Shown in pieces: positions 35,307 to 44,082 of a stretch of 64,000 nucleotides of DNA. Position numbers and translations under genes: made by a program. Source of the DNA: Pseudomonas canadensis (GTDB lineage: Bacteria > Pseudomonadota > Gammaproteobacteria > Pseudomonadales > Pseudomonadaceae); NCBI RefSeq assembly GCF_000503215.1, contig NZ_AYTD01000001.1, positions 62,001 to 126,000 on the forward strand. The letters run 5' to 3'. The notes beneath the pieces were generated by a model. That model was given only the letters and a program-made list of their open reading frames with translations. It searched no databases and had not been told where the DNA came from. Each line of letters begins with the position of its first letter. Position 1 is the first letter of the stretch.

Positions 35307-36233
35307 ATGAGTCTGCATGAAACCTACGGTCAGCCATTGCTGACCTTTCCCGACGCGGAAAAAAGCCCGCTGAGCATCCGCGCCAAGGCGCTGGTGTTTG
35401 TCGATCCCCGTTCGCGCCAATTGCGCGAAGACCTCGAGAGCCTCGCGCCGCGCGCCTTGCCCGTATTGATTCGTGGCGAAACCGGTAGTGGTAAAGAGTT
35501 GCTGGCGCGGCATATCCACCGTGGCAGCGACCGTACCGGCTTGTTTGTCTCGGTCAATTGCGGTGCGATCAGCCCGACCTACGCCGATGCTGAATTGTTC
35601 GGCTACGCCGCCGGTAGCCACAGTGGTGCAGCCAGCAGCCGGGCCGGTTGGTTCGGTTCGGCGAATGGGGGCACCTTGTATCTGGATGAGATTGGCGATT
35701 TGCCGTTGCCGATCCAGGTAAAACTGTTGGCCGCGCTGGAAAACCACGAAGTCACCCGTGTCGGTGCCCATCAGCCGAGCCCGGTGGATGTGCGCCTGGT
35801 CGCCGCCACCAGCATCGACCTGGCTCAGGCCGTGGCGGCCGGCAAGTTCCATGAGCGCCTGTTCCACTATCTGAGCGAAGGTCGGTTGGATTTGCCGGCG
35901 CTGCGCGAGCGGGTCGGTGACATCTTGTCCCTGGCCGAATACTTCCTGGGCATCTACAGTCAGCGCCTGGACCTGCCGGTGCCGCTGATCAGCGATGCCG
36001 CGCAGCGTGTGCTGGAACACCACAGCTGGCCGGGCAATACCCGTGAGCTGGAAAACGTCATTCACTTCGCGTTGCTGGTGAGCAGCGGCGACGAGATCCT
36101 GCCCGAGCATTTGAACCTGCCGGTCGCAGGTTCGCCGTTGGAACAGGTGCAGCGCATTTTCCAGAGTGCCAGCCCCGCCGAGCAGGAAACGCTGCGTAAA
36201 TTCCTACATGAACAAAATGGAATATCAACGTGA
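35307..36233 (+). CDS. SfnR-like sigma-54 activator with altered GAFTGA loop
   Basis: A 308-residue AAA+ sigma-54 activator with no N-terminal sensor domain. Walker A is GETGSGKE (57-64) and Walker B GGTLYLDEIG (121-130); the arginine-finger region and WPGNTRELENVIHFAL are present. The loop that contacts sigma-54, normally GAFTGA, reads GSHSGA (103-108). The C-terminus stops at LHEQNGIST, where other activators continue into a Fis-type DNA-binding helix-turn-helix, so that domain is missing. SfnR of P. putida, which controls dimethyl sulfone use, also lacks a sensor domain; neighbours here are sulfur genes. The ATG at 35307 follows GGGAG. Confidence 0.8.
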   Translation: MSLHETYGQPLLTFPDAEKSPLSIRAKALVFVDPRSRQLREDLESLAPRALPVLIRGETGSGKELLARHIHRGSDRTGLFVSVNCGAISPTYADAELFGYAAGSHSGAASSRAGWFGSANGGTLYLDEIGDLPLPIQVKLLAALENHEVTRVGAHQPSPVDVRLVAATSIDLAQAVAAGKFHERLFHYLSEGRLDLPALRERVGDILSLAEYFLGIYSQRLDLPVPLISDAAQRVLEHHSWPGNTRELENVIHFALLVSSGDEILPEHLNLPVAGSPLEQVQRIFQSASPAEQETLRKFLHEQNGIST

Positions 36234-36360
36234 ATAAAAGATATTGTTCGGGAATAAAAAATCTAGGTATTGTCCCCTCCACGCCGCGATAGCACTTCGC
36301 TGGCACACCTCATAAAAAACGGTCGTCAGAGACGCCCCGGAATTTCGATAAGGACACTGC

Positions 36361-37143
36361 ATGAAAAAGGTTCTGTTGTTTACCGCACTGGCGGCTGCCC
36401 TGACTGCAAGCTTCGCCCAGGCCAACGAGAAACTGGTGGTGGCCGCCACCCCGATCCCGCACGCCGAGATCCTCGAACTGGTCAAGCCTACCCTCGCCAA
36501 AGAAGGCGTGGACCTGGAAATCAAAGTCTTCACCGACTACGTACAGCCCAACGTACAGGTTGCCGAGAAACGCCTGGACGCCAACTACTTCCAGACCCTG
36601 CCGTACCTGGAAAACTTCAACAAGGGCAAGGGTACCAACCTGGTGACTGTGGTCGGCGTGCACGTTGAACCCTTCGGCGGCTACTCGAAAAAGATCAAGA
36701 ACATTTCTGAGCTCAAAGATGGCGCCACCGTGGCCATCCCGAACGAAGGCTCCAACAGCGGCCGTGCCCTGTTGCTGCTGCAGAAAGCTGGCGTGATCAC
36801 CCTGAAAGACCCGACCAACGCCCTGGCCACGCCAAAAGACATCAAGGACAACCCCAAGCACCTGAAATTCAAAGAGCTGGAATCGGCCCTGCTGCCACGC
36901 GTGCTGGACCAGGTTGACCTGGACCTGATCAACACCAACTACGCCCTAGAAGCTGGCCTGAACCCAGCCAAGGACGCGCTGATCATCGAAGACGCCAAGT
37001 CGCCATACGTGAACTTCTTGGTGGCTCGTCCGGACAACAAGGACAGCGATGCTATCCAGAAACTGTCCAAGGCCCTGACCAGCCCGGAAGTCAAAGCGTT
37101 CATCGAAAAGAAGTACAACGGCGCGGTAGTGCCTGCGTTCTGA
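36361..37143 (+). CDS. MetQ/NlpA-family binding protein (stand-alone)
   Basis: A 260-residue periplasmic protein with a signal peptide (ending ASFAQA before NEKLVVAATP) and the MetQ/NlpA fold: PIPHAEILELVKPTLAKEGVDLEI, DANYFQTLPYLENF and LINTNYALEAGL. The signal has no lipobox cysteine, so it should be free in the periplasm. Members bind methionine or related sulfur compounds for a MetNI importer. No metN or metI is adjacent; the nearest pair is at 51760-53509 with its own MetQ. AAGGACACTGC supports the start and a strong terminator follows, so the gene is transcribed alone or with the activator upstream. Confidence 0.88.
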   Translation: MKKVLLFTALAAALTASFAQANEKLVVAATPIPHAEILELVKPTLAKEGVDLEIKVFTDYVQPNVQVAEKRLDANYFQTLPYLENFNKGKGTNLVTVVGVHVEPFGGYSKKIKNISELKDGATVAIPNEGSNSGRALLLLQKAGVITLKDPTNALATPKDIKDNPKHLKFKELESALLPRVLDQVDLDLINTNYALEAGLNPAKDALIIEDAKSPYVNFLVARPDNKDSDAIQKLSKALTSPEVKAFIEKKYNGAVVPAF

Positions 37144-37170
37144 TGTAACCCAAACCCCCTTCAAGGTTTG

Positions 37171-37205
37171 AACGCCGACGGCTGTTACAGCGTCGGCGTT
37201 TTTTT
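37171..37205 (+). terminator. terminator after the MetQ-like gene
   Basis: A perfect ten-pair stem (AACGCCGACG at 37171-37180 with CGTCGGCGTT at 37191-37200) is followed by five more T. Confidence 0.95.
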
Positions 37206-37233
37206 ATGCTCGGCATTGGAATGCGGTTAAAAC

Positions 37234-37322
37234 TGTGGGAGCTGGCTTGCCTGCGATGGCGGTTTGTCAGCTAATGGCGTGCTGGCTGATCCACCGCTAT
37301 CGCAGGCAAGCCAGCTCCCACC
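37234..37322. repeat. REP doublet
   Basis: TGTGGGAGCTGGCTTGCC and its complement flank a spacer; it lies in the 493-bp gap after the MetQ-like gene. Confidence 0.92.
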
Positions 37323-37339
37323 TTTGTCGGCGGTGTATT

Positions 37340-37426
37340 TTAGAGAGCGCGGCTGTTGATAGCCCGCCGCAGCGCCACCAACCATTTCACCAGCTCCTGC
37401 GGATCAATCGGTTTCACTTCCTGCAT
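37340..37426 (-). CDS. possible 28-residue small protein
   Basis: A short frame on the minus strand starts MQEVKPIDPQELVKWLVA and ends INSRAL. GAGGGA lies seven to twelve bases before the ATG. The peptide would be an amphipathic helix with a tryptophan and a basic end. It lies right after a REP doublet and has no neighbour on its strand. It could equally be chance; conservation across strains would decide. Confidence 0.3.
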   Translation of the reverse strand: MQEVKPIDPQELVKWLVALRRAINSRAL

Positions 37427-37636
37427 GGTTCGATCCCTCGAATCTCAGACCCTCCAACCATAGCTGTCACCCGTCAAACCCGCGAATCCGGGGGTTATCT
37501 TTTTGGGTGATATCAATATGCTATTTAGGTATTTAAATTTTCTTTTTTATACCTTTAAAGTTCGCGCTACCCGGCGTTACCCATGCCGGATCGGATTGCG
37601 CTCGCTGCATTACCCTTGCGGCGTCATGGACTGGAA

Positions 37637-38302
37637 ATGACCTTCGATTTCGCTTTTATCCTCAGCACGCTCCCGGCGTTTCTGAAAGCCGTGGGCGTGA
37701 CGCTGCAAGTCGGCCTGTTCGCCATTGCCACCTCGTTACTGGTGGCGCTGATCAACGCGGCGCTGCTGGTGTTTCGCATGCCGTACCTGTCGCGCCTGGT
37801 GGCGCTCTATGTGGAGCTGGCGCGCAACACGCCGCTGTTGATCCAGCTGTTCTTCGTGTACTTCGCGCTGCCGGCCCTGGGTTTCAATATCTCCGGGTTC
37901 TGGGCGGCGATCATCACCATGACTTTCCTCGGCGGCGCCTACCTCACCGAAGTGTTGCGTGCGGGCGTGGAGGCCGTGCCGCTGGCGCAGATCGAGTCGG
38001 GCAAGTCCATCGGCCTGTCCGACTGGCAACTGCTGCGCCATGTGATCCTGCCTCAGGCCGGTATCCTCAGCCTGCCGGCGTTGTTCGCCAATTTCATCTT
38101 CCTGCTCAAGGAGACCACCGTGGTTTCCGCCGTGGCGGTGCCGGAGATTCTCTACACCACCAAGAGCTACATCGCCCTCTACTACAAGACCTACGAAATG
38201 CTCGCCGTGCTGACGTTGATCTGCGTGTTGCTGTTCTTGCCGCTGTCGCTGTTGCTCAGCCGCCTGGAAAGGAGGCTCCAGCATGGCCAGTTCGGGTCTT
38301 GA
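37637..38302 (+). CDS. polar amino-acid ABC transporter permease
   Basis: A 221-residue inner-membrane protein of the HisM/GlnP family with five or so hydrophobic segments, the motif ELARNTPLLIQLFFVYFALP and the ABC contact loop IESGKSIGLSDWQLLRHVILPQA. The ATG at 37637 begins the conserved part; an upstream in-frame ATG at 37583 adds 18 residues that do not fit the family. The next permease gene overlaps its end by 20 bases. It is the first gene of a four-gene importer whose substrate, probably an amino acid, cannot be read. The AT-rich stretch 37505-37560 with AGGTAT/ATACCT arms probably holds the promoter. Confidence 0.92.
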   Translation: MTFDFAFILSTLPAFLKAVGVTLQVGLFAIATSLLVALINAALLVFRMPYLSRLVALYVELARNTPLLIQLFFVYFALPALGFNISGFWAAIITMTFLGGAYLTEVLRAGVEAVPLAQIESGKSIGLSDWQLLRHVILPQAGILSLPALFANFIFLLKETTVVSAVAVPEILYTTKSYIALYYKTYEMLAVLTLICVLLFLPLSLLLSRLERRLQHGQFGS

Positions 38303-38942
38303 GTTGCTGTGGGTGTCGTTGCCGCAACTGGGCAAGGGCGCTGCGCAAACCCTGTCGATCTCGTTCTTGAGCATCGCGTTCAGCACCATCGGCGGCGTGT
38401 TGTATGGCGTGCTGCGCACGTTGAACAAACGGTTGATCAACGCGGTGCTGCGGGTGTACCTGGAGCTGTTCCGCGCGATCCCGGTGTTGGTGTGGTTGTA
38501 CCTGCTGTTTTTCGGGCTGCCGATTTTCTTCGGCCTGAGCATTCCGAGTTTCTGGTGTGCAGTGCTGGTGCTGTCACTGTGGGGCGCCAGCGAGGTGGGC
38601 GAAGTGGTGCGCGGTGCCTTGCATTCGCTGCCACGCGGGCAACGTGAAGCGGGGTTGTCGATTGGTCTCTCGGACCCGCAGCTCTATGGCTACGTGCTGC
38701 TGCCCCAAGCCCTGAAACGCATGACGCCGCCGACCATCAACGTCTACACACGCATCATCAAGACCAGCTCCCTGGCGGTGCTGATCGGCGTGGTGGACGT
38801 GATCAAGGTCGGCCAGCAAATCATCGAACGCACCTATGAGTCTGTATTGATCTACGGCGTGCTGTTCCTGTTTTTCTTCTTTATCTGCTACCCGTTGTCG
38901 GCCGCCTCCAAGGTGCTGGAACGGCGCTGGGCCCAAGCATGA
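38283..38942 (+). CDS. polar amino-acid ABC transporter permease, second subunit
   Basis: A 219-residue HisM/GlnP-family permease with motif LELFRAIPVLVWLYLLFFGLP and contact loop GQREAGLSIGLSDPQLYGYVLLPQALK. It pairs with the preceding permease to form the channel. It overlaps the first permease gene by 20 bases and the ATPase gene by four, so the operon is translationally coupled throughout. Confidence 0.93.
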   Translation: MASSGLELLWVSLPQLGKGAAQTLSISFLSIAFSTIGGVLYGVLRTLNKRLINAVLRVYLELFRAIPVLVWLYLLFFGLPIFFGLSIPSFWCAVLVLSLWGASEVGEVVRGALHSLPRGQREAGLSIGLSDPQLYGYVLLPQALKRMTPPTINVYTRIIKTSSLAVLIGVVDVIKVGQQIIERTYESVLIYGVLFLFFFFICYPLSAASKVLERRWAQA

Positions 38943-39715
38943 GTGCATTGATCGAGTTCCAGGGTTTCAACAAATTCTTCGGCGAGGCGCAGGTGCTCAA
39001 GGGCATCGACCTGAGCGTGCAAAGCGGCGAAGTGCTAGTGATCCTTGGCCCCAGCGGCTGCGGCAAAAGCACCTTGCTGCGTTGCCTCAACGGCCTGGAA
39101 GTGGCGCATAGCGGCAGCCTGCGGTTTGCCGGCAAAGAACTTTTGGACAAACACACCGACTGGCGCCAGGTGCGTCAGGACATCGGCATGGTGTTCCAGA
39201 GCTACCACCTGTTCCCGCACATGAGCGTGCTCGACAACATTCTGCTCGGCCCACTGAAAGTGCAAAAGCGCGACCCGCGCGAAGCCCGCGAACAGGCCGA
39301 GAAACTGTTGGAACGCGTGGGCTTGGCCGACAAGCGCGACGCCTTCCCGCGCCAGCTGTCCGGTGGCCAACAGCAACGCATCGCTATCGTCCGCTCGTTG
39401 TGCATGGACCCTCAGGTCATGCTGTTTGACGAAGTCACCGCAGCCCTCGACCCGGAAATGGTCAAGGAAGTGCTGGAAGTGATCCAGGGCCTGGCCCGCG
39501 ATGGCATGACCTTGCTGATCGTTACCCACGAAATGGCTTTCGCCCGCGCCGTCGCCGACCGCGTGGTGTTCATGGAGGCCGGTCGCATCCTCGAACAAAA
39601 CACCCCCGAGGCATTCTTTACGAACCCGCAAACCGCACGAGCGCAGCAGTTCCTGGAGAAGTTCTCCTTTGTTTCAACACTGCCCAAGAAAACCAAGGAA
39701 CTGGAGCTGATATGA
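38939..39715 (+). CDS. amino-acid ABC transporter ATP-binding protein
   Basis: A 258-residue GlnQ-type ATPase with Walker A GPSGCGKST, signature [15 protein letters not shown], Walker B VMLFDEVTAALDPE and switch histidine VTHEMAFARAV. It energises the importer formed by the two permeases. An ATGA overlap joins it to the genes on both sides. The last 25 residues (STLPKKTKELELI) extend slightly beyond the usual end. Confidence 0.95.
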   Translation: MSALIEFQGFNKFFGEAQVLKGIDLSVQSGEVLVILGPSGCGKSTLLRCLNGLEVAHSGSLRFAGKELLDKHTDWRQVRQDIGMVFQSYHLFPHMSVLDNILLGPLKVQKRDPREAREQAEKLLERVGLADKRDAFPRQLSGGQQQRIAIVRSLCMDPQVMLFDEVTAALDPEMVKEVLEVIQGLARDGMTLLIVTHEMAFARAVADRVVFMEAGRILEQNTPEAFFTNPQTARAQQFLEKFSFVSTLPKKTKELELI

Positions 39716-40560
39716 AAAAGTTACTGCTGCCACTGTTTGCCGTCGCTCTGCTGGCCGGCTGCGATAAAAAGGCCGAAGAGCCTGTAAAACCTGCCGCTGT
39801 CAGTTACATCGATAAGATCAAGGCCCGTGACAAACTGATCGTCGGTGTCTTCACCGACAAACCGCCGTTTGGTTTTGTGAACGAAGCTGGCCGTTACGTA
39901 GGCTTCGATACCGACATCGGTCGCCAATTCGCCAAAGACCTGCTGGGCGATGAAAACAAGGTCGAGTTCGTTGCCGTCGAGCCGGCCAGCCGTATTCCGT
40001 TCCTGCAAAGCGATAAGGTCGACCTGATCCTCGCCAACATGACCGTGACCCCGGAACGCAAGGAAGCAGTCGACTTCACCAACCCCAACCTGAAAGTCGC
40101 GGTGCAGGCCCTGGTACCAAACGACAGCGCGGTAAAAAGCCTGGATGACCTGGCCACCCGCACCACCATCGTCACCACCGGCACCACCGCCGATATCTGG
40201 CTGACCAAGAACCACCCGGACTGGAAACTGCTCAAGTTCGAGAAAAACTCCGAGTCGTTGCAGGCGTTGTCTGCCGGCCGTGGTGATGCCTATGCCCAGG
40301 ACAACCTTGTGCTGTTCAGCTGGGCCAAGCAGAACCCGGGCTACCGTGTGCTGGAAGAAACGCTGGGTGATGAAGCGCCGATTGCACCCGCGGTGAAGAA
40401 GGGCAACATCGAACTGCGCGACTGGGTGAACACCGAGTTGGCGAAGTTGGGCGAGGAGAAGTTTCTGCTCAAGCTGTACGACCAATATGTGCGTAAAGAA
40501 CTGAGCGATGACACCAAGCCGGAAAGTGTGATTGTTGAAGGCGGGAAGTGGCAGGGCTGA
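39712..40560 (+). CDS. amino-acid ABC transporter substrate-binding lipoprotein
   Basis: A 282-residue binding protein of the SBP_bac_3 family with a lipobox (LLAGC) in its signal sequence, so it is lipid-anchored in the periplasm. Motifs are DKLIVGVFTDKPPFGFVNEAGRYVGFDTDIGRQ and LILANMTVTPERKEAVDFTNPNL. It captures the solute for the three-gene importer upstream, whose last gene it overlaps by four bases. Cystine, glutamate/aspartate or another polar amino acid is possible; the abundance of sulfur genes nearby makes a sulfur amino acid attractive but unproven. Confidence 0.92.
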   Translation: MKKLLLPLFAVALLAGCDKKAEEPVKPAAVSYIDKIKARDKLIVGVFTDKPPFGFVNEAGRYVGFDTDIGRQFAKDLLGDENKVEFVAVEPASRIPFLQSDKVDLILANMTVTPERKEAVDFTNPNLKVAVQALVPNDSAVKSLDDLATRTTIVTTGTTADIWLTKNHPDWKLLKFEKNSESLQALSAGRGDAYAQDNLVLFSWAKQNPGYRVLEETLGDEAPIAPAVKKGNIELRDWVNTELAKLGEEKFLLKLYDQYVRKELSDDTKPESVIVEGGKWQG

Positions 40561-40565
40561 TTCAG

Positions 40566-40630
40566 CTATCGCCGGCAAGCCGGCTCCTAAAGGTCACCGT
40601 AGTCCTTGTAGGAGCCGGCTTGCCGGCGAT
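40566..40630. repeat. REP doublet
   Basis: ATCGCCGGCAAGCCGGCTCCT and its complement face each other between two convergent genes. Confidence 0.9.
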
Positions 40631-40650
40631 GAGGCCCTCCCAGTCACCGG

Positions 40651-41817
40651 CTATTGCGGCCAATGCCACGCCGGCGCGTCCAGAATCCCTTGCCCAACTA
40701 TCCGCGTCTCCCCCAACACCTTCTCCAACACAATCGAATTGCACCCCTCATCCTGCTGCAACGCCGCAATCAAGCGGCTGGCATGGGACACCACCCACAC
40801 CTGGCACTGTTGGGATGCCTGGATGATCAAGCGCGCCAACGCAGGTAGCAGGTCCGGGTGCAGGCTGGTCTCCGGTTCGTTCAGTACCATCATGGTCGGT
40901 GGGCGAGGTGTGAGCAGCGCCGCGATCAGCAGTAAATAACGCAAAGTCCCGTCCGACAGCTCCGCCGCCGACAATGGCCGCAGCAAACCTTCCTGATAAA
41001 ACTCAATCGCAAAGCGCCCGCCCTGCAAGGGCTCGATATTCAGGCGTGCGCCGGGGAAAGCGTCGCTGACTGCGCGCTGCAATGCCTCGGGATCGCCGAT
41101 TTCACGAATGGTCTGTAACGCCGCCGCCAGGTCGCGCCCGTCGTGATGTAGCACTGGCGTGCGTGTGCCCAGTTGAGGTTGGCGCACCGGCGCGTCGACA
41201 TCGCTGCGAAAGTGATCATAAAAGCGCCAGCCACGGATGCTTTCGCGCAGCAGCAACACCTCCGGCGAACCGCGCAGGCTGCCAACCTGATCAAACAGGC
41301 TGTGGTAGTTCGGCGTGTGCTGGGCGAGCACATCCCAGGCGCGGCCCTCACGCGCCCGCACCATCGGCCCGGAACGCTGCACCAGCAGGCTGGCCGGGCG
41401 GTAGATAGGGCCGGCCCAGATGCATTCCTTCTTCACTTCCGGGTCCAGCGAGAAATAGGACAGCGTTTTTTCCGGCAGCCCCAGGGAAATGGCGTAGCTG
41501 AAATCTTCCCCGGCAAAGCCCAGGCGCAAGCGTTTGACGTCCTGACGCACGATGGGCTCGACCGGCACCTCACCGCTGCGCATGCGCCGGCTGATGGTCT
41601 CCGGCCCGGCCCAGAAGGTCGAATCCAGCCCACCCTCACGGGCCAGCGCATTTATCACTCCGCCCTGGGCGGTTTCCGCCAGCAGGCGCAGGGCGCGGTA
41701 CAAGTTGGACTTGCCGCTGCCATTGGGGCCGGTGACCAGGTTGAGTCGGTCCAGGGGCACTACCAATTTATTGATCGAGCGGTAATTGGCCACCGCGAGG
41801 GTCTTGAGCATGGGCAT
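40651..41817 (-). CDS. AAA family ATPase (RecF/SMC-like)
   Basis: A 388-residue ATPase with an N-terminal LKTLAVANYRSINKLVVPLDRLNLVTGPNGSGKSN, containing Walker A GPNGSGKS, and C-terminal elements ELSDGTLRYLLLIAALL (signature) and MMVLNEPETSLHPDLLPAL (Walker B), followed by VVSHASRLI. This is the AAA_21/OLD-like ATPase layout without a Toprim nuclease domain. Relatives occur alone in many genomes and sometimes as the ATPase of defence modules; there is no partner nuclease here. It is a single gene between a transporter and an efflux operon on the other strand. Function unknown. Confidence 0.88.
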   Translation of the reverse strand: MPMLKTLAVANYRSINKLVVPLDRLNLVTGPNGSGKSNLYRALRLLAETAQGGVINALAREGGLDSTFWAGPETISRRMRSGEVPVEPIVRQDVKRLRLGFAGEDFSYAISLGLPEKTLSYFSLDPEVKKECIWAGPIYRPASLLVQRSGPMVRAREGRAWDVLAQHTPNYHSLFDQVGSLRGSPEVLLLRESIRGWRFYDHFRSDVDAPVRQPQLGTRTPVLHHDGRDLAAALQTIREIGDPEALQRAVSDAFPGARLNIEPLQGGRFAIEFYQEGLLRPLSAAELSDGTLRYLLLIAALLTPRPPTMMVLNEPETSLHPDLLPALARLIIQASQQCQVWVVSHASRLIAALQQDEGCNSIVLEKVLGETRIVGQGILDAPAWHWPQ

Positions 41818-41932
41818 TCAGTCGGCGTGGGAACCATTGGAGTATGGGAGCCTCCATGCAGATAAGGAACCCTGAACTAAGCTCACAGTCGCATACACAC
41901 TGGCACGTCGGCATCACGCACAAGGAGCCTGC

Positions 41933-43015
41933 ATGGGCGGTCGCATTTGCACCTGTATTTTCGGAATTGGCCTACTCGCGCTGCTGAGCGGCTGTGGCGA
42001 GGAAAAGGCTGAGCCCAAGCAGCACTCGCGGGTATTCGTGCAGACCGTGCAGCCGGCGGATTTTGCCGCAGCAGTCACGTTGACCGGCGATATCCAGGCC
42101 CGTGTGCAAACCGATCTGTCCTTCCGTGTGGGCGGCAAGATCATCCAGCGCATGGTGGACGTGGGTGATCGCGTCAGCGCCAAGCAAGTGCTGGCCAAGC
42201 TCGATCCCAAAGACTTGCAGACCAACGTCGATTCCGCCCAGGCCCAGGTTGTGGCCGAGCAAGCGCGGGTCAAACAGACGGCCGCCGCCTTCGTGCGCCA
42301 GGAAAAGCTCCTGCCCAAGGGCTACACCAGCCGCAGCGAATACGATTCCGCCCAGGCCGCGTTGCGCAGCAGCCAAAGTGCCCTGGCCGCCGCCCAGGCC
42401 CAACTGGCCAACGCCCGCGAACAGCTCGGCTATACCGCGCTGATCGCTGAAGCGCCGGGAGTGATTACCGCGCGCCAGGCAGAAGTCGGCCAGGTAGTGC
42501 AGGCCACCGTGCCGATCTTCAGCCTGGCGCGCGATGGCGAGCGCGATGCGGTGTTCAACGTCTATGAGTCGCTGCTGGTGGAGCCGCCGCCGGAGGCGCC
42601 GATCACCGTCAGCCTCTTGGATAACCCGAGCATCAAGGCCGTGGGCAAGGTGCGTGAAGTCACGCCTGCCGTGGCGGCCAACACGGGTACCGTGCAGGTG
42701 AAGATCGCTCTGCAAGCGCTGCCCAAGGGCATGGAGTTGGGTTCTGTAGTGAGCGCTACCGCCAACGGCCCGGCCAAGGCCAGTATTGAATTGCCTTGGG
42801 CCGCGCTCACCAAGGACCTCAGCGAACCTGCCGTATGGCTGATCGACAGCGACGGCAAGGCGCAATTGCACAAAGTCACCGTGGCGCGCTACCTCACCGG
42901 CAAAGTCATCATTGGCGATGGCCTAAAGGGCGGCGAAAAAGTCGTGGTGGCTGGCGGGCAATTGCTGCACCCCGGCATGATCGTCGAGATCGCCCAGCAA
43001 GGAGCCCAGCCATGA
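41933..43015 (+). CDS. triA: RND efflux periplasmic adaptor TriA-like
   Basis: A 360-residue membrane fusion lipoprotein (lipobox LLSGC). It has the barrel-sandwich segment LSFRVGGKIIQRMVDVGDRVSAKQVLAKLDP, a coiled-coil hairpin rich in alanine and glutamine (about 100-165), the second half EAPGVITARQAEVGQVV and a beta-barrel domain. It links the inner-membrane pump to an outer-membrane channel. Two adaptor genes followed by an RND gene is the triABC arrangement of P. aeruginosa, a triclosan and multidrug pump that uses the separately encoded channel OpmH. AAGGAG precedes the ATG; the stop overlaps the second adaptor start. Confidence 0.85.
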   Translation: MGGRICTCIFGIGLLALLSGCGEEKAEPKQHSRVFVQTVQPADFAAAVTLTGDIQARVQTDLSFRVGGKIIQRMVDVGDRVSAKQVLAKLDPKDLQTNVDSAQAQVVAEQARVKQTAAAFVRQEKLLPKGYTSRSEYDSAQAALRSSQSALAAAQAQLANAREQLGYTALIAEAPGVITARQAEVGQVVQATVPIFSLARDGERDAVFNVYESLLVEPPPEAPITVSLLDNPSIKAVGKVREVTPAVAANTGTVQVKIALQALPKGMELGSVVSATANGPAKASIELPWAALTKDLSEPAVWLIDSDGKAQLHKVTVARYLTGKVIIGDGLKGGEKVVVAGGQLLHPGMIVEIAQQGAQP

Positions 43016-44082
43016 AGCGCCTGATGGTGTTACTCGCCGCCAGCCTGTTGCTGGTGGCTTGTTCGAAGGAAGAGCCAACACCCGAACCGGTGCGCCCCGT
43101 GCTGTCCATGGAAGTGAAAGCCGAGGACCAGGAAAACCTCGGCCGTTTCGCCGGCACCATCCAGGCCCGTTATGAAAGCAACCTGGGTTTCCGTGTGCCA
43201 GGCCGCATTGCCCGCCGCGCCGTGGATGTGGGCGCCGAGGTGGAGAAGGGCGCCTTGCTCGCCGTCCTCGACCCTACCGATCAACAGAACCAGTTGCGCG
43301 CAGCCCAGGGCGACCTGGCCCGCGTCCAGGCGCAATTTATCAACGCCCAGGCCAACGCCCGGCGCCAGCAGGAACTGTTCAACCGGGGCGTCGGCGCCCA
43401 GGCCCAATTGGATATTGCCCAGACCGACCTGAAAACCACCCAGGCCTCTCTCGACCAGGCGCAAGCGTCCGTCAACCAAGCCAAGGACCAACTCAACTAC
43501 GCCGAACTGCGCACCGACCACGCCGGCATCGTCACGGCCTGGAATGCCGAGGCCGGCCAGGTAGTCAGCGCCGGCCAGCAAGTAGTGACCCTGGCCCGCC
43601 CGTACATCAAGGAAGCGGTGATCGACCTGCCCGCCGGCCTGGCCGAGCGCCTGCCCCATGACGTGGTGTTCCTGGTCGCCGGGCAATTGGACCCCAGCGT
43701 CAACACCACCGCCATCGTGCGCGAGATCGAACCCCAGGCCCAGAGTGCCACACGCACCCGTCGTGCGCGCCTGACCTTGGCCGAAACACCGCCCGCGTTC
43801 CGCCTTGGCACGGCGATCAGCGTGACCTTGAGCACCGCCATCGCGCCGCGCATCGAATTGCCCCTGAGTGCCTTGCAGGAGGTCGACGGCAAGACCCGCA
43901 TCTGGCTGCTCGACACCCAAAGCCAGACCGTGCAACCGCGCGACATCACGGTGATCAGCCGTGACGCCAGCAGCGCCTTGCTCAACGGCGGCGTCAAACC
44001 CGGCGAGCGTATTGTCACCGCCGGCGTGAACAGCCTGAAGCCTGGGCAAAAAGTCAAAATCGACGAGGACAGCCCGCGATGA
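43012..44082 (+). CDS. triB: RND efflux periplasmic adaptor TriB-like
   Basis: A 356-residue membrane fusion lipoprotein (signal MKRLMVLLAASLLLVAC). Motifs are LGFRVPGRIARRAVDVGAEVEKGALLAVLDPTD, a long coiled-coil hairpin with RRQQELFNRGVGAQAQLD and the DHAGIVTAWNAEAGQVVSAGQQV half. It is clearly a paralogue of the preceding adaptor. TriABC needs both adaptors in P. aeruginosa. It overlaps both neighbours by four bases, so the three genes are coupled. Confidence 0.85.
   Translation: MKRLMVLLAASLLLVACSKEEPTPEPVRPVLSMEVKAEDQENLGRFAGTIQARYESNLGFRVPGRIARRAVDVGAEVEKGALLAVLDPTDQQNQLRAAQGDLARVQAQFINAQANARRQQELFNRGVGAQAQLDIAQTDLKTTQASLDQAQASVNQAKDQLNYAELRTDHAGIVTAWNAEAGQVVSAGQQVVTLARPYIKEAVIDLPAGLAERLPHDVVFLVAGQLDPSVNTTAIVREIEPQAQSATRTRRARLTLAETPPAFRLGTAISVTLSTAIAPRIELPLSALQEVDGKTRIWLLDTQSQTVQPRDITVISRDASSALLNGGVKPGERIVTAGVNSLKPGQKVKIDEDSPR

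Noticed and set aside
40651..41817. The AAA ATPase as part of a defence module (Gabija- or OLD-like)
   Set aside because: It has no Toprim domain, and no helicase or nuclease partner is adjacent; it sits among housekeeping-type genes outside the island.
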